A stretch of 64,000 nt of DNA from Thioclava arctica. Lineage in GTDB: Bacteria; Pseudomonadota; Alphaproteobacteria; Rhodobacterales; Rhodobacteraceae. Shown piece by piece: positions 62,734 to 64,000 of this stretch. Every line of letters starts with the position of its first letter. Positions within the stretch are counted from its first letter, which is position 1. The DNA is taken from the NCBI RefSeq assembly GCF_040892615.1, contig NZ_JBFRYC010000008.1:76898-140897 (forward strand), in the 5' to 3' direction. The notes under the pieces were generated by a model. It did no database searches, was not told the origin of the DNA, and worked only from the letters and a program-made list of their open reading frames with translations. The translations under genes and the position numbers were made by a program.

Positions 62734-63561
62734 ATGATTGGCTCAAATAATAATCGGAAGCGGTCGATGCTGACGGGGCTTTCAGTGGCGGCAATCGTCG
62801 CAATCATCGGCGGCACCTCTTACTTCGGAAGCTCGTATGGTTTCCTTGGCGCAGCAAATGCCGAAGAAGGCACGAGTGGCAGCCACACTGAAGGCGCTGG
62901 CGCCGGGAATAAGGGCGGCCAAGGTGGACACTCCGATGGGCAGACCGGAGACGACAGCGGTCATACGGATACGGGTGGCAAAAAAGGCCCGAAAAACGGC
63001 GCGAGTGGTCAGGGTGACGACGGTCACGGTCAAGGTGGTCCCGACGCCGATTCAGAAGGCAAAGGCCCGAAGGCCGGGAGTGCGGGGTCGACCCGCTCTG
63101 GCAAGCCCGTCTGGTCGCAAGAAGGTCTCCCCGAAGTTGAACTGGGCCGCCTGAACGTCGCGCGCTCGCCGAGCCATGTGCTGGATCGCGCCTATGCCGA
63201 AGCTATGGCAACCCTCTCGCCCGAGATGGCAGCGTTCTACAACCAGTCCCTCAGCGACATCGTCATGTCTTTGTCGACGAACTTCGACAACCAGACCTAT
63301 ATTGATTCTCCTTTGCAAAACCTGTCCATGCTGCGCGATGCGTTGGATGGATCGATTTCGCTTCCCGGCGTCAGCAACAGCAACGAGACATTGATGGCCG
63401 TGTTCCTCGGCGTCGCGTCTGACAAAACTGTACCGATTTCGCCGGACGCCGTGACTGCGGTTTCTACTATTCTGGGGGCACCCGTTTCGCCAACCGAGGC
63501 GGCGCGTCTGGCAGCAGATGCCGAGGCCGTGCGGATCGCTGTCTTGGCAGGACATGGTTAA
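62734..63561 (+). CDS. Secreted Gly-rich protein, tandem paralog 2 (unknown family)
   Basis: 275 residues from ATG 62734, with AGGGGATG upstream. The architecture is that of the preceding protein: a basic N-terminus with a hydrophobic segment (cleavage near AANAEE), a longer His/Gly/Asp-rich linker, the same GGPDADSEGKGPKAG junction and a C-terminal domain about two thirds identical by eye (ARSPSHVLDRAYAEAM, DSPLQNLSMLRDALDGSI, FLGVASDKTVPI, end VLAGHG). The linker and N-terminus have diverged most. No cysteines. Function unknown. Confidence 0.85.
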   Translation: MIGSNNNRKRSMLTGLSVAAIVAIIGGTSYFGSSYGFLGAANAEEGTSGSHTEGAGAGNKGGQGGHSDGQTGDDSGHTDTGGKKGPKNGASGQGDDGHGQGGPDADSEGKGPKAGSAGSTRSGKPVWSQEGLPEVELGRLNVARSPSHVLDRAYAEAMATLSPEMAAFYNQSLSDIVMSLSTNFDNQTYIDSPLQNLSMLRDALDGSISLPGVSNSNETLMAVFLGVASDKTVPISPDAVTAVSTILGAPVSPTEAARLAADAEAVRIAVLAGHG

Positions 63562-63589
63562 TAAATACGTGGTTTTATTGGCACATTGG

Positions 63590-63615
63590 CGTGACTTGAT
63601 TTTGGTCAGGTCACG
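63590..63615. other. Inverted repeat after the second paralog
   Basis: CGTGAC (63590-63595) and GTCACG (63610-63615) are exact inverted repeats around a T-rich 14-base loop, 29 bp after the stop codon. It could be a weak terminator or a regulator site for the next gene, 121 bp further on. Confidence 0.35.
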
Positions 63616-63735
63616 TTGATCGTTGACCCAGGCCGCGCGTAAGTGTCTTTTCCATACAAGCCATGAAGATTAATTCGACCGTTTCGCGGCACATGGTGCT
63701 CTGACGTGCGGCGAGGAAGTACCAGGAGAAACGTA

Positions 63736-64000
63736 ATGCGTTCAAAAATTGCAGCCGCTGCACTGTCATTTATGGGAGCCACCGCTCTGACGTCGATCGG
63801 AGCTATGGCGGGAGGCATGGAAACAGCCCCCAGCCCGGTGACTGTGATCAATCCGAAAAACGTGGCGAGCGTCACTTACGGCCCATATGTCCGGGCTGAA
63901 ATCGGTGCCGGCCGCACGTCCCTTAACGATGCCTATTGGTTGCCGCCCGGATATCCCGCTGACCCAAGGGTCAACTTCGATCTGGAATCGAAAAATGGCG
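63736..64000 (+). CDS. Outer-membrane beta-barrel protein, N-terminal part
   Basis: The gene runs off the window; 88 residues are visible from ATG 63736, with AGGAGAAAC upstream. A signal peptide (MRSKIAAAALSFMGATALTS, cleavage near GAMAGG) is followed by a first barrel strand (SVTYGPYVRAEIGAGRTSL) and a loop (NDAYWLPPGYPADPRVNF), as in small outer-membrane porin-like proteins. It follows the two paralogs on the same strand, which may mean a shared envelope role. Confidence 0.75.
   Translation, partial: MRSKIAAAALSFMGATALTSIGAMAGGMETAPSPVTVINPKNVASVTYGPYVRAEIGAGRTSLNDAYWLPPGYPADPRVNFDLESKNG

Overview
The window is high-GC DNA from an alphaproteobacterium, most likely of the order Rhodobacterales (Roseobacter/Rhodobacter relatives). 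The signs are a DUF4167 protein, a RibH2-type lumazine synthase behind an FMN riboswitch, the lptF-lptG-lptD-surA-pdxA-rsmA gene order, TRAP transport of a sugar acid, and frequent ATGA stop/start overlaps. The assignment rests on remembered family and gene-order knowledge; no search was run.

From 1 to about 50.2 kb the window is mostly ordinary chromosome. 1-9.6 kb: tag (partial), a DEAD-box helicase, tpiA, an IscA-type protein, a DUF3307/SatD pair with an unusual phased operator array, an Old Yellow Enzyme, a SufT-like protein, prfA-prmC and DUF4167. 9.6-17.4 kb: the LPS-export/outer-membrane operon (minus strand). 17.5-27.7 kb: pepA-holC, a TSUP permease, tgt, a hemolysin III protein, an M32 peptidase with heme A synthase, allA and allE of purine breakdown, aroQ, and riboswitch-ribH. 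27.7-35.5 kb: a seven-gene minus-strand operon joining a CDP-alcohol phosphatidyltransferase, an LTA-synthase-like sulfatase and an MprF/AglD-like membrane protein to an ABC importer with a fused double permease and a GT4 glycosyltransferase. 35.6-38.5 kb: cytochrome b561, an EEP-family protein, and cbpA-cbpM preceded by a coupled leader ORF. 38.5-43.6 kb: uxuA divergent from gntR-dctPQM, a sugar-acid module. 43.5-50.2 kb: an MFS pseudogene, a long class V aminotransferase facing an Lrp regulator, iolB, an enoyl-CoA hydratase, a thioesterase, and rplM-rpsI ending in a strong terminator.

From about 50.3 kb to the end the character changes: longer non-coding stretches, insertion-sequence debris of at least four kinds (IS481-like twice, IS5-like, IS3-like), and broken genes. 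An amino-acid 2-monooxygenase (DavB-like) is apparently intact, but its divergent amidase partner (DavA-like nitrilase) carries two in-frame stops and a Cys-to-Arg change at the catalytic position. Then come a small secreted protein, a GMC oxidoreductase with a Tat-type small subunit, and a Fur-family remnant.

Next is a PepSY/PepSY/response-regulator/histidine-kinase locus whose divergent promoter region holds two mirrored 11-bp-period direct repeats of the OmpR-box kind. The window ends with two tandem paralogous secreted proteins of a family I do not recognise and the start of an outer-membrane beta-barrel gene. The PepSY-kinase locus and the tandem paralogs are the best candidates for an undescribed envelope system. 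No tRNA, rRNA or CRISPR array was seen.
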